41,609 nucleotides of DNA, from contig JABJED010000028.1 in NCBI GenBank assembly GCA_018665025.1, positions 1 through 41,609 of the forward strand. Direction: 5' to 3'. Below, piece after piece: positions 25,877 through 34,772 of the stretch. How positions within the stretch are numbered: the stretch's first letter is position 1; each line of letters opens with the position of its first letter. The notes below the pieces were generated by a model. It was given only the letters and a program-made list of their open reading frames with translations, was not told where the DNA came from and ran no database searches. The DNA comes from Gammaproteobacteria bacterium. Lineage in GTDB: Bacteria; Pseudomonadota; Gammaproteobacteria; Pseudomonadales; Azotimanducaceae. The translations under genes were made by a program, and so were the position numbers.

Positions 25877-26788
25877 CTAACCAGTAGCGACGTCAGGAAA
25901 AATCCCTGCCTTCGGTAACATTGCCGGTAATTCCCGACCAAGCTCCTGTTCGAGCCACTGGCTGGTTTCAACAATTTTCTGCAGAGACAGTCCGGTTTCC
26001 ACACCAGAGCGGTCCAGCATATAAATCAGATCATCTGTCGGTATGTTGCCCGTGGCTTTGGGTGCAAACGGGCACCCGCCAATACCTGCAATACTAGAAT
26101 CGATGTAATCAACGCCTGCATCAACAGCAGCATAGGCATTGGCAAGTCCAACATTGCGCGTGTTATGGAGGTGCATACGGAGCGGCACTTCACCAAAATG
26201 ATTTCTAAGTTCACCGACAAGATCGGTTAACTGGTTCGGAACTGCGACACCGATACTGTCGGCAATACCCAGCTCAGCGGGTTCAGCTTCCATGAGCCTC
26301 TTGGCAATTTCAACAACCCGCGCTACCGATACCTCTCCTTCGTAGGGGCAACCAAAAGCAGCAGAGATCATGACATTCGCTACTTTACCATTGGCTTTGG
26401 CTCGCGCTGCAATTTTTAACCAAGCCTTAACTGAATCGTTAGTCGGAACACCCTGGTTACGCTGATTGTAAGTATCAGTTGCAACCACGACCATGCCAAT
26501 TTCATGGACGCGGGTTTCAAGAGCCCTGTCGAGGCCTCGCTCATTCATCAGTAGACCAATATATGAAACTCCTTCAATTATTGGCAGCGCCGCCAATAAT
26601 TCCTCAGAATCTGCCATCTGCGGTACTTTTTTGGGATTGACAAAACTTGCGACTTCCAGCCGGGTGATGCCCGCATCAACTGCGCGCGCAATAAACTCCA
26701 ACTTACTTGCCGTCGACAGCACCTCCGGCTCACTTTGCAAGCCATCACGTGGACTGACTTCAACGATAGATACTTTCTTCTGACTCAT
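25877..26788 (-). CDS. Hydroxymethylglutaryl-CoA lyase-like enzyme
   Basis: This 303-aa TIM-barrel lyase of the HMGL/DRE-TIM group has VEVSPRDGLQSEP (metal and catalytic DRE-type motif), MRMHLHNTRN-type metal histidines (RMHLHNT) and the active-site loop IAGIGGCPFAPKATGN with the essential Cys. The family splits HMG-CoA to acetyl-CoA and acetoacetate, and relatives split other 3-hydroxy-3-methyl acyl-CoAs. ATG 26788 has GGAG 9 nt upstream, inside the end of the isochorismatase gene. Next to a CoA-transferase in this cluster, it probably ends the carbon-skeleton branch. True HMG-CoA from leucine is the alternative. Confidence 0.93.
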   Translation of the reverse strand: MSQKKVSIVEVSPRDGLQSEPEVLSTASKLEFIARAVDAGITRLEVASFVNPKKVPQMADSEELLAALPIIEGVSYIGLLMNERGLDRALETRVHEIGMVVVATDTYNQRNQGVPTNDSVKAWLKIAARAKANGKVANVMISAAFGCPYEGEVSVARVVEIAKRLMEAEPAELGIADSIGVAVPNQLTDLVGELRNHFGEVPLRMHLHNTRNVGLANAYAAVDAGVDYIDSSIAGIGGCPFAPKATGNIPTDDLIYMLDRSGVETGLSLQKIVETSQWLEQELGRELPAMLPKAGIFPDVATG

Positions 26789-26791
26789 AAT

Positions 26792-27424
26792 CTAGTGCTC
26801 CTCAACCAGGCTGCGAAGGTAATCGCATACTTGTATTTCACTGACAACGTCAGCGTACTTGGCGTTCATATCAAAAAGGTTTGCCTCATGCGGTGCAGCG
26901 TGGCGATCACCGCACGCATCTGCAACAACAATCGGAATAAATCCATTACACATGGCATCAACACAGGTAGCTCTCACGCAGCCACTCGTCGTCAGGCCTG
27001 TAATTAATAACGTGTCGACGCCCTCTTCGTTCAACACCGAGGCCAACGTCGTGCCAAAAAATGCGCTGGGATACTGCTTCGAAATAACCATTTCGTTGTC
27101 CGCAGGCTGCAGACCTTTCGGCCAGTTTCCCATCGGATTACCCGCTATAAAGTTCTTCAACACCGGCGCTTTGGTAAAAAAAACTCCACCATCACTGCCA
27201 TCTTGCTGGTAGACCACATTGCTATAGAGAACTTTAATGCCCGCTTCTCGAGCCAGGTCACGTATCCGCAATGCTGACGCCAATTCATCTTCGACCCCTG
27301 CATACATCTCACAGTCTTTGTCAAAATAGGCCTGTACAAAATCAACCAGAATCAGTGCTGACCGTTCTCCATACCCAAGGCTACCATTATAAAGTGAATA
27401 GCTATCTTTCAGATCTTCAGTCAA
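26792..27424 (-). CDS. Isochorismatase-family cysteine amidohydrolase (N-carbamoylsarcosine amidase/maleamidase-like)
   Basis: This 210-aa cysteine hydrolase keeps the catalytic triad of the family: Asp in LILVDFVQAYFD, Lys in VISKQYPSAFFG and Cys in LTTSGCVRATCVDAM. The N-terminal GYGERSALILVDF pattern is typical of N-carbamoylsarcosine amidase, maleamate amidase and ureidoacrylate hydrolase relatives and not of true isochorismatases. It releases ammonia (and CO2 from carbamoyl groups) from a linear amide. The start is TTG overlapping the GntR stop by 8 nt. Three nt separate it from the HMGL-like gene. Its place behind HyuAB fits hydrolysis of the ring-opened product. Confidence 0.88.
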   Translation of the reverse strand: MTEDLKDSYSLYNGSLGYGERSALILVDFVQAYFDKDCEMYAGVEDELASALRIRDLAREAGIKVLYSNVVYQQDGSDGGVFFTKAPVLKNFIAGNPMGNWPKGLQPADNEMVISKQYPSAFFGTTLASVLNEEGVDTLLITGLTTSGCVRATCVDAMCNGFIPIVVADACGDRHAAPHEANLFDMNAKYADVVSEIQVCDYLRSLVEEH

Positions 27425-28190
27425 TGCTCATCACCATGGCGTATTGATAACGCTGCGGGTTGTAAAGACCATCGAGAATGTCAACGACGGTACCATCTGC
27501 TACTCGGCCCAATCGTCTAACCGCCAATAAGGCTGCACCGGGCATCAATTCCAGCGCTTGCGCTATATTGGGTTCAGCATTTTCTGCACTCAAATTCTGA
27601 TGCATTTCTGTCAGGTTAATTCCGTTTTCGCGAAGAAGCTTCAAGCGTGGTTGTGATTGCAGCAGTCGTTTTGTATAGCCCTTTGAAATACCCACCGTCC
27701 AGCTGACATAGTAGGCGTAAGGTTCGCTTTCTTCGGTACTGCTGACCCGGATCACCTTATGTACCCGATCCGTCTCTGACAAACCCAAGATTTCGCGGAT
27801 CTCTCCTGGCGGCACGACTTGCTCCACCGATACTACGCGAACAATACTGTGTTCACTCATATCTATCAGACTTTCAAGCATGCCTATAAGCGGGCCGTGA
27901 ACCGGTTTCGCCGTAAAACAATAAGCAACGTGAGAGCCTTTGCCACGGGTTCTCGTCACAAGCTTTTCTGCCGCCAGTTCATCCATCGCACGTTTGGCAG
28001 TTATTCGTGACACATCAAACGTATCAGTAATCTGGTGTTCCGTTGGCATCTGACTGGCGTGAGGTATCGAGCCGTCCAGGATCGCCGATTTCAACACAGA
28101 GTAGACTTGATGATACAAAGGCACCCGCGCCATGGCGCTTTGTTGGGCCGCCATCAAATCAGATTTCAACGAATTCAGTAGTTCGTCCAT
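27417..28190 (-). CDS. GntR-family regulator with UTRA domain (HutC subfamily)
   Basis: This 257-aa regulator has a winged helix-turn-helix at about residues 25-90 (PLYHQVYSVLKSAILDG, MPTEHQITDTFDVSRITAKRAMDEL) and a C-terminal UTRA effector domain (VEQVVPPGEIREILGLSETDRVHKVIRV through the final strand). ATG 28190 is chosen over the upstream TTG because GAGG lies 4 nt before it and the family N-terminus fits. It lies inside the operon between HyuB and the amidase and overlaps the latter. UTRA regulators sense small acids, amines or sugars; here probably a hydantoin-pathway intermediate. Confidence 0.92.
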   Translation of the reverse strand: MDELLNSLKSDLMAAQQSAMARVPLYHQVYSVLKSAILDGSIPHASQMPTEHQITDTFDVSRITAKRAMDELAAEKLVTRTRGKGSHVAYCFTAKPVHGPLIGMLESLIDMSEHSIVRVVSVEQVVPPGEIREILGLSETDRVHKVIRVSSTEESEPYAYYVSWTVGISKGYTKRLLQSQPRLKLLRENGINLTEMHQNLSAENAEPNIAQALELMPGAALLAVRRLGRVADGTVVDILDGLYNPQRYQYAMVMSID

Positions 28191-28203
28191 GCAACCTCGG
28201 CGA

Positions 28204-28220
28204 TTGTCTTCTCCAGACAA
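28204..28220. promoter_or_regulatory. Candidate GntR operator TTGTCT-N5-AGACAA
   Basis: A perfect 6-bp inverted repeat lies between the HyuB stop and the GntR start, 14 nt before the regulator's ATG. Location and symmetry fit autoregulation of the GntR/amidase/lyase part of the operon. Confidence 0.45.
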
Positions 28221-28229
28221 CCCATTAAA

Positions 28230-30083
28230 TCAAAAGGTCGGCGCTACCGGCGCTTCCAAATGCGTTTCTTCAAGAGATCGAGCCTTTAACTCTTCTATCG
28301 TACCGCCATAATTGAAGAGCCCATCATCAGTGTGCTGAAGCCGAAGCTCGTTTCGCAACGCATCTGTTGCATCTGTATCAACGCTGCCATCGTCGCCGAG
28401 CACAACGCCATAGCGTCTTGCGCCTTCTCTGGAAACAAGACCACGATCAACATCAATCTTCACCACTGCCGGGTCGCGGGCCGTGGGATCTCCCCAGCCA
28501 CCACCACCCCACGTATTAAAGTACAGGACATCTCCTTCTTTGACGTCTACTTCATCACACTTGGCGGGTAGCCACTCCTCGTCGCCACTCGCACGGACCA
28601 GTAACTTACTGGAACGCATACCGGGGTCCCCGCCCTGAACACCCCAGGGATAGGTCAACCAGCGATCGTCATGTATGCCGATCTGACCGTCAACCAGGAA
28701 TTCGTAGGCCACCGTCAACCCATTGCCACCTCTGTGCAACCCTGCCCCACCGGAATCAGGAATGGGCTCATATTTCATAATACGCAACGGGAAGTAGGCT
28801 TCTATAAACTCATTCGGCACATTAGTGAATCCTGGCCAAAGTGAGTGACCATCCGGCCCATCGCCAATCGGCCTGCCTGGTATGCCACCAAAACCAATCT
28901 GAAATAATTGAAACCACTTACCTTGTTTGTCATAACCGGAGAAGAACAAGTGCGGACTGTCTGAAAAGCCAGCAGCGTTCAATGCGTCAGGTGATGCTTG
29001 GCCGAGCAGACCACCCATTACATCAAAAATTCGACCCAATGCGTGTGTTCGTCCAGACAATGCGGCAGGGAATTTCGGTTTCAACAGGCTGCCTTCAGGA
29101 ATGCGCACATCCACGAGCTCGTAGAAACCATCGTTAAACAAAATATGTGGGTCAAACAGGTTAATGGTGAACGACCCAAAAAACATCTTGAACATGTCTT
29201 CATTAAGATAAAAGTTAACCGAGCTCTTTGCCTGGGGATCCGTTCCCTCAAAATCAAATACCGCGACGTCTCCTTCTCGCCACCACGTACATGCTATTTT
29301 GTAGGGCCCTTTGCCAACACCATCATCACAAATGAAGTCTTCGAAATACTGAGGCTCTTCAGGCACAACGATATTGATAATGGATCGCATGGCTTCCAGG
29401 TTACGATCTAGCATCATCTGCATGGTGGTGCAGAACGTGTCGTCTCCAAAACGTTCTGCTATTTCGACACAACGCTTGCTTGCTGTTCTGCAGGCTGCCA
29501 CCAGCGCATTCAGATCAAAGCGGTTCCACTCTGACGTACGAACGTTATGCAGAATCAGCTCAAGGACTTCGCTTTGCAGTACACCTTTTTTATACAATTT
29601 TGTGGGTGGTATCCGAATACCTTCCTGGTAGATGGTCTCGGCACTGATCGGGATAGACCCTGGAACCATGCCACCATTATCTGACATATGCCCAAACATG
29701 GCAGCCCACGCGAGGTGTCGCCCGTCTTTGAATATTGGCACCAAAACAATCCAATCAGGTAAATGAGAAACAGCGGCATTACACATGTAAGGGTCATTGG
29801 TGAGAATGATGTCGCCCTCTTCAATTTCACCATCGTAGGCTTCCATGAAACCGTGGATAAATGAACCAAATTGCCCAACGACCATTTTGCCGTCCCGATT
29901 CGCAACCATGGGAAAACAGTCCCCCTGTTCACGTATGCCGGGGCTCATTGCCGTCCTAAATAGCACCGCGTCCATTTCTTCTCGTACATTTCTAAGTGCA
30001 TTCTCTATGATGTCCACTGTGACCGTATCAACATCAATAGATTGGAACGGTGCAGAGTTTGTCTCAATGATTTTTGCTGGCAT
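28230..30083 (-). CDS. hyuB: Hydantoinase B/5-oxoprolinase family subunit (HyuB)
   Basis: This 617-aa protein matches the HyuB fold throughout: IENALRNVREEMDAVLFRTAMSP at the N-terminus, GDIILTNDPYM, HLAWAAMFGHMSDNGG, and the Gly-rich end NTWGGGGWGDP. With HyuA it forms an ATP-dependent hydrolase that opens cyclic amides such as N-methylhydantoin or 5-oxoproline; related complexes carboxylate ketones, but the extra small subunits of those carboxylases are not seen here. GGAG lies 7 nt before the ATG. It follows HyuA by 12 nt. The substrate is unproven. Confidence 0.93.
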   Translation of the reverse strand: MPAKIIETNSAPFQSIDVDTVTVDIIENALRNVREEMDAVLFRTAMSPGIREQGDCFPMVANRDGKMVVGQFGSFIHGFMEAYDGEIEEGDIILTNDPYMCNAAVSHLPDWIVLVPIFKDGRHLAWAAMFGHMSDNGGMVPGSIPISAETIYQEGIRIPPTKLYKKGVLQSEVLELILHNVRTSEWNRFDLNALVAACRTASKRCVEIAERFGDDTFCTTMQMMLDRNLEAMRSIINIVVPEEPQYFEDFICDDGVGKGPYKIACTWWREGDVAVFDFEGTDPQAKSSVNFYLNEDMFKMFFGSFTINLFDPHILFNDGFYELVDVRIPEGSLLKPKFPAALSGRTHALGRIFDVMGGLLGQASPDALNAAGFSDSPHLFFSGYDKQGKWFQLFQIGFGGIPGRPIGDGPDGHSLWPGFTNVPNEFIEAYFPLRIMKYEPIPDSGGAGLHRGGNGLTVAYEFLVDGQIGIHDDRWLTYPWGVQGGDPGMRSSKLLVRASGDEEWLPAKCDEVDVKEGDVLYFNTWGGGGWGDPTARDPAVVKIDVDRGLVSREGARRYGVVLGDDGSVDTDATDALRNELRLQHTDDGLFNYGGTIEELKARSLEETHLEAPVAPTF

Positions 30084-30095
30084 CAGCGGGCTCCG

Positions 30096-32156
30096 TTATA
30101 CCGGGTTAATTAAGAGGTTGCCGACCTTATCAACGGTCGCGGCGTGATCCGCCAGGATCAACGTGGTTGAATCCATCTCTACAACGATCGCGGGTCCAAT
30201 GACAACTGCGTCAATGCCTAGCTTACTGCGGTCATAGACAACGGCATCGTGCCACTTCTGATCAACATAGACTTTCGTGTCATGAATAGCTGCGGCCTTA
30301 AGGTCCGTAGCACCCTCACTGACCTGAGACAGGTCAGCAGACAAACTGCTTTCAGCTTTGACAACGGCCCGAATCATAACAATTTCGTGGTCCATCCCAA
30401 GAGCAAATGTAAACAACTGCTCATGCTGACGATCAAACTCATCTGTTAAAACAGACAGTCCTTCTGACCGAAGTCGCTCGATAGTGACAGGCAACGACAA
30501 CTGAAATGCCTGACCGGCGTATCGGAAATCTGCCTGGTAACTGACTTCGTGTTGTTCCTCGCCTATACCATCAGTGATGAATGACTGACTCGCCCGAGCA
30601 CAAAGGCCTTCCAGCTCGCTAACCAGGTCTTCCGCCGATATTGCTTCGACAGAGGTGACGTAGGTTCGCGATGCTTCGTCCTGTATTTGCGTAGTGGCAT
30701 CACCATAGGCACAAAGTACACCAGGACCCGGTGGAACGATTACCGGCCATGAACCACTCAACACGCCTAATGCATTCGCATGCAACGGCCCTGCACCGCC
30801 GAACCCAACGAGCGCGAAATCACGAGGGTCGTAGCCTTGCTCTACAGAAACCAACCGCAACGCACCCAGCATCGATTCGTTGACAATTTTTATAATACCT
30901 TCAGCTGCCGCCATCAAATCGATGTCCATGGCGTCAGCGAGCGTCTGAACAGCGGCGGTCGCGGCTTCTCGATTAATGTTCATGGCACCACCAAGTTTAA
31001 CGTCCGACGGCAGATAGCCAAGCACGACATTCGCATCACAAACCGTCGCTTTATCACCACCCTTCATGTACGCAGCTGGACCAGGGTCCGCCCCGGCAGA
31101 ATCCGGACCAACCCTTAGCGCTCTAGTCAACTCAGGAACAAACGCGATCGATCCTCCGCCAGCACCTATTGTACGAACGTCTACAGAGGGCGCTCTAACT
31201 GTGATGTCCCCCACTTTGGTCTCACGTCGAATTCTCGCGTTGCCATCCTGCATCAATGCGACATCAGTTGAAGTACCACCCATATCAAATGTCAGGATAT
31301 TTTGAAATCCACCACGCTTACAGAAGTACATAGCGCCAGCAACTCCGCCAGCGGGTCCTGAAAGCAGCATATTGACAGGTGATTCGCCCGCCCCTCTGGC
31401 CGAGGCCAGACCACCATCCGACCGCAAAATAGAAAGCTTTACATCATCCCGCAGTCGTTCTTCCAAAGAGGTCTGAAGATTAGCCACATATTTTGAAACC
31501 TGAGGGCGCACGTAAGAATTGACGACTGTCGTCTCAGCTCGCTCGTATTCCTGCATCTCCGGCACAACTTCACAACTGATCGATATTGGAATGTCAGTAA
31601 AAAATTCACCAGCGATCTCTTTGACCTGAACTTCGTGCGCACCATTAACATAGGAATTCATCAGACATACGGTTAGTGCTTCCACCTCGCCGGTATCTGC
31701 CAGCCGCTTCAGATCAGCCCTTAGCGCATCCACATTCAGAGGCGTGATGACCTGGCCTTCTGCATCAAGACGTTCATCTGCCTCTATGGTCAGCTCCAAC
31801 GGTGCCAGCAGCGGTGCTTTCATATAACTGACCCAGCCACCCAGACCGCCAGGACAGAATGAACGGGCCACCTGCAATACCTGCCGGTAGCCTTTGGTCG
31901 TAATCAGCCCGACCTTTGCGCCCTTTCTGGTCAGTACCGCGTTAGTCGCGACGGTCGTGCCATGCATAACCTGAGTGACTTCGCGGGTATCTATATCCGA
32001 TTCATCACAAATACGATCAATACCGTTAAGCACCCCAATTGATGAGTCCTCCGGCGTCGATGGCACTTTGGCCATGTAAGTCTGCCCTGAGGATTCATCT
32101 ACCAACAACAAATCGGTGAACGTGCCACCAACATCAACTCCCAGTCGAAATGTCAT
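30096..32156 (-). CDS. hyuA: Hydantoinase A/5-oxoprolinase family subunit (HyuA)
   Basis: This 686-aa ATP-binding partner of HyuB has the actin-like ATPase signature at the N-terminus (RLGVDVGGTFTDLLLVD), VMHGTTVATNAVLTRKGAKVGL, a second phosphate-binding stretch FDMGGTSTDVALM, and VGFGGAGPLHA. It phosphorylates the ring amide to drive hydrolysis. Length is normal for HyuA. AAGG precedes the ATG. It sits between a CoA-transferase (12 nt upstream) and HyuB (12 nt downstream), so the three are one transcript. A ketone-carboxylase role is the alternative. Confidence 0.93.
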   Translation of the reverse strand: MTFRLGVDVGGTFTDLLLVDESSGQTYMAKVPSTPEDSSIGVLNGIDRICDESDIDTREVTQVMHGTTVATNAVLTRKGAKVGLITTKGYRQVLQVARSFCPGGLGGWVSYMKAPLLAPLELTIEADERLDAEGQVITPLNVDALRADLKRLADTGEVEALTVCLMNSYVNGAHEVQVKEIAGEFFTDIPISISCEVVPEMQEYERAETTVVNSYVRPQVSKYVANLQTSLEERLRDDVKLSILRSDGGLASARGAGESPVNMLLSGPAGGVAGAMYFCKRGGFQNILTFDMGGTSTDVALMQDGNARIRRETKVGDITVRAPSVDVRTIGAGGGSIAFVPELTRALRVGPDSAGADPGPAAYMKGGDKATVCDANVVLGYLPSDVKLGGAMNINREAATAAVQTLADAMDIDLMAAAEGIIKIVNESMLGALRLVSVEQGYDPRDFALVGFGGAGPLHANALGVLSGSWPVIVPPGPGVLCAYGDATTQIQDEASRTYVTSVEAISAEDLVSELEGLCARASQSFITDGIGEEQHEVSYQADFRYAGQAFQLSLPVTIERLRSEGLSVLTDEFDRQHEQLFTFALGMDHEIVMIRAVVKAESSLSADLSQVSEGATDLKAAAIHDTKVYVDQKWHDAVVYDRSKLGIDAVVIGPAIVVEMDSTTLILADHAATVDKVGNLLINPV

Positions 32157-32168
32157 CTGTTTTACCTT

Positions 32169-33392
32169 TTAGATAATCGATTTTTTTCGTAGCGCAGCAA
32201 GATCATCTGCATTAAGCCCAAGCAAACTGCTATAAACGCTTTCATTGTGTTCGCCAACAACCTGAGGACCTACCCAACGAACTTCACCTTGTGTTTTTGA
32301 CATCTTTGGAAATACATTCTGCATTTTCAGGTCTGGCCATTGTTCGGTAGGTGTATCAATAATCGACTCACGCGCTTTGAAATGCGGATCTTTTAGCATT
32401 TCAGGAGCCCTGTAGATCCCGCCTGCGGGTACAGCATTTTCTTCCATCACCTGGTCGACTTCCTCGACTGTTTTAGTCAGCGTCCAGTCATTAATAAGAC
32501 CATCGAGCTCCTCAGCATTCTGCCCTCTTGCCGTATGAGTCGCGAATCGCTCATCTTGCGCTAGCTCCGGTTGCTCAATGACTGCGCACAAACGAGCAAA
32601 AACAGTATCCTGGTTAGCCGCAATGAGAAACTCCCCATCTTTGCACGTATAAATGTTTGATGGCGCTACGTTGGGAAGGGTCGCACCCGATCTCTTTCTG
32701 ATGTAATTGCTGACAGTATATTCGGGTATGGTTGCTTCCATGACGTTAAGCACCGATTCGAAAATCGAAGCATCAATCACCTGACCCTCTCCGGTCTTTT
32801 CTCGATGATGCAACGCAGCCAGTGCGCCCGTGCAAGCAAATGTGGCGGCTATGGAATCTCCCATTGACAACCCTGTCCTACTCGGTCGTCTGTCTGGCTC
32901 TCCGCAGAGGTAGCGCATTCCACCCAATGCTTCGCCTATCGAGGCATATCCCGCACGGCCAGAATGAGGCCCTGTTTGACCATATCCTGATACCCTAACC
33001 ATGATCAAGCCTGGGTTTTCTTTAGACAGTTCCTCGTAACCAAGCCCCCAACGTTCCATGGTCCCTGGTCTGAAGTTTTCCAACACCATATCAGCCTGTG
33101 AAATCAGCTTTCTGGCCAACTCCTGGCCCTCAGGTTCACGAAGATTGGCGGTCACACAGCGTTTGTTACGCGCACAGACCGTCCACCAGAGGGGATAGTC
33201 GCCACGCCCCCAGACTCTCATTGGGTCGCCAACTTCCGGCGGCTCTATCTTGATGACATCAGCGCCCATATCGGCCAACAATTGTCCGCAAAAAGGGCCC
33301 GCAATTAGCTGGCCAAGCTCAATAACACGCAGGTCAGTCAAAGGACCCTTTGCTTGTTTTTGGCTATCGTTGTCGACTTGAGATTCAGTCAT
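32169..33392 (-). CDS. CaiB/BaiF family (class III) CoA-transferase
   Basis: This 407-aa single-unit CoA-transferase has LRVIELGQLIAGPFCGQLLADMGADVIKIEPPEVGDPMR at the N-terminus, ENFRPGTMERWGLGYEEL, and GLSMGDSIAA with the catalytic Asp in the expected place. It moves CoA from a donor thioester to the pathway acid. GGAAG precedes the ATG at 7 nt. It opens the HyuA/HyuB transcript, and a symmetrical AT-rich region directly upstream (33411-33449) could be its promoter and operator. Length is normal, unlike the double-length paralogue at 14048. Confidence 0.93.
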   Translation of the reverse strand: MTESQVDNDSQKQAKGPLTDLRVIELGQLIAGPFCGQLLADMGADVIKIEPPEVGDPMRVWGRGDYPLWWTVCARNKRCVTANLREPEGQELARKLISQADMVLENFRPGTMERWGLGYEELSKENPGLIMVRVSGYGQTGPHSGRAGYASIGEALGGMRYLCGEPDRRPSRTGLSMGDSIAATFACTGALAALHHREKTGEGQVIDASIFESVLNVMEATIPEYTVSNYIRKRSGATLPNVAPSNIYTCKDGEFLIAANQDTVFARLCAVIEQPELAQDERFATHTARGQNAEELDGLINDWTLTKTVEEVDQVMEENAVPAGGIYRAPEMLKDPHFKARESIIDTPTEQWPDLKMQNVFPKMSKTQGEVRWVGPQVVGEHNESVYSSLLGLNADDLAALRKKSII

Positions 33393-33410
33393 TTCGCGCT
33401 TCCATCAAAA

Positions 33411-33449
33411 TTTGGTATATTTGTTATATAAACATATCATTATATCAAA
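33411..33449. promoter_or_regulatory. AT-rich interrupted inverted repeat before the CoA-transferase/HyuAB transcript
   Basis: TTTGGTATA (33411-33419) and TATATCAAA (33441-33449) match in 8 of 9 pairs, and TGTTATATAAACA (33422-33434) adds inner symmetry. They lie 18-57 bp before the CoA-transferase ATG. A promoter with an operator is likely; which regulator binds is unknown. Confidence 0.4.
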
Positions 33450-33475
33450 TGCAATTGCCAAATAGCCCCTGTGCG

Positions 33476-34756
33476 TTAACGCCAATTGACCGTGCCGATA
33501 ACACCATCGACAGATACGTCCGCACCATCCGGGATTCTCATCGTAGCCTCAAGCACCCCCAGCACCATCGGAATACGTCGCTCTCTCGCGAGCGAAGCCA
33601 AATGCGAGGTGCTGCCTCCCAACTCTGCCACAACCCCCGAAACACGAGGCAATATCTGACTGAGTGAAGGACTCGCGACACGTGTCACAAGCACGTCACC
33701 ATAAGCAACGCGTGAAAGCTCACATTCGCAATTAATCACGCAGGCCTTGCCGCTAGCCCAGCCAACGCCAGAAGGCTGTCCACGGACTCCTGCTTTTCGA
33801 GACCCGGGGTCCGGTGTGCTTGACCGCTGATCTTCCATTTGCAATGGGCGCGCCTGCAACAACCACTGGCGCTTTCCGTTGCCAGTCCACTCAATTTCGA
33901 CCGCAAAACCCATGTGCTCTTCTGCGCGCCTGAGCAATTGTCCGAGCTCACTAACCTGGACTTTGCTCAGACAAGGCTGCAACGCGTTATCCTGTTCAAC
34001 GCGAGAACTACTTCCTGAGTGGTGGGCACAATTTTGTCCGTGCACCGTACGCCCGACGACTGTTTCAATCACAGTACCATCCGCGCCCAGGACATAACGA
34101 TCGGGTACAACTTCACCCTGGGCAATGGCAGTGCCCAGCCCCCAAGAAGCACTCAGTGACATGCTGCCATCGGCCATTCGGCTCATGCCACCGCCAGAGG
34201 TCAATCCACCTACTAGCTCCTGGATGCAGAGACCCATGGCCATATCCAGGGTATCGAGGTTTCGGCTCTCCATGTAGCGTAATGCTCGTGGCGACCATAG
34301 CGCCGCCCAACAGGCTCGAACTGCAGTTAGAAACTCCGCTTCATTATTAAGTCCCAGGAAAGTCTCGTACTGACCGGCAAAGGTGCTGTCTGCCAGATCT
34401 TCTGATAGCGAAGAAGAACGAACCACCGTCTTCGAACCAGAGGCTTCACATAACTCACGCCAGGCAATAAGTAATGGTTTCTCTATGTCCGAAGCAATAG
34501 GACTATCAAACAATCCAAGCCTCAATTTGGACACGGCGTGACGCTGTTCTTCGCCAGACAATCCATCAACTTGACCTGCCAGCTCTAGCAGTCCTATGGA
34601 TTCAAGTTGTCTTCGGTAGGCGGCTGCATCCAAACTGAACCCTTTAGGGATCGGCAAACCAGCATGCCCCAGCATCGCCTGGTTGGCAGCCTTGGCACCA
34701 AACCGATTGGCGTCAATCGCACCAGCGTCCTTGAGATTGGCAATATAGTCAGTCAT
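33476..34756 (-). CDS. Compact PEP-synthase-like protein: ATP-binding plus swivelling His domains only
   Basis: This protein of about 426 aa has an N-terminal PPDK/PEP-synthase ATP-grasp domain (FGAKAANQAMLGHAGLPIPKGF, VVRSSSLSEDLADSTFAGQYE, SWGLGTAIAQGEVVPD, WLLQARPLQ) and a C-terminal phospho-His domain with GGSTSHLASLARERRIPMV, where His is the phosphocarrier. The C-terminal PEP/pyruvate barrel of full PEP synthases, and the large middle domain of rifampin phosphotransferase, are missing. This organisation resembles ATP-using subunits such as one component of phenylphosphate synthase, which needs a separate substrate-binding partner. The start is ATG 34756 with GGAGG. It follows the M24 gene by 16 nt. 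Confidence 0.88.
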   Translation of the reverse strand: MTDYIANLKDAGAIDANRFGAKAANQAMLGHAGLPIPKGFSLDAAAYRRQLESIGLLELAGQVDGLSGEEQRHAVSKLRLGLFDSPIASDIEKPLLIAWRELCEASGSKTVVRSSSLSEDLADSTFAGQYETFLGLNNEAEFLTAVRACWAALWSPRALRYMESRNLDTLDMAMGLCIQELVGGLTSGGGMSRMADGSMSLSASWGLGTAIAQGEVVPDRYVLGADGTVIETVVGRTVHGQNCAHHSGSSSRVEQDNALQPCLSKVQVSELGQLLRRAEEHMGFAVEIEWTGNGKRQWLLQARPLQMEDQRSSTPDPGSRKAGVRGQPSGVGWASGKACVINCECELSRVAYGDVLVTRVASPSLSQILPRVSGVVAELGGSTSHLASLARERRIPMVLGVLEATMRIPDGADVSVDGVIGTVNWR

Positions 34757-34772
34757 CACTCAAGCCTCCTTC

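Noticed and set aside
28230-32156. Acetone/acetophenone carboxylase
   Set aside because: HyuA/HyuB resemble the large subunits, but the small carboxylase subunits are absent; hydantoinase/oxoprolinase is the simpler call, though not proven.
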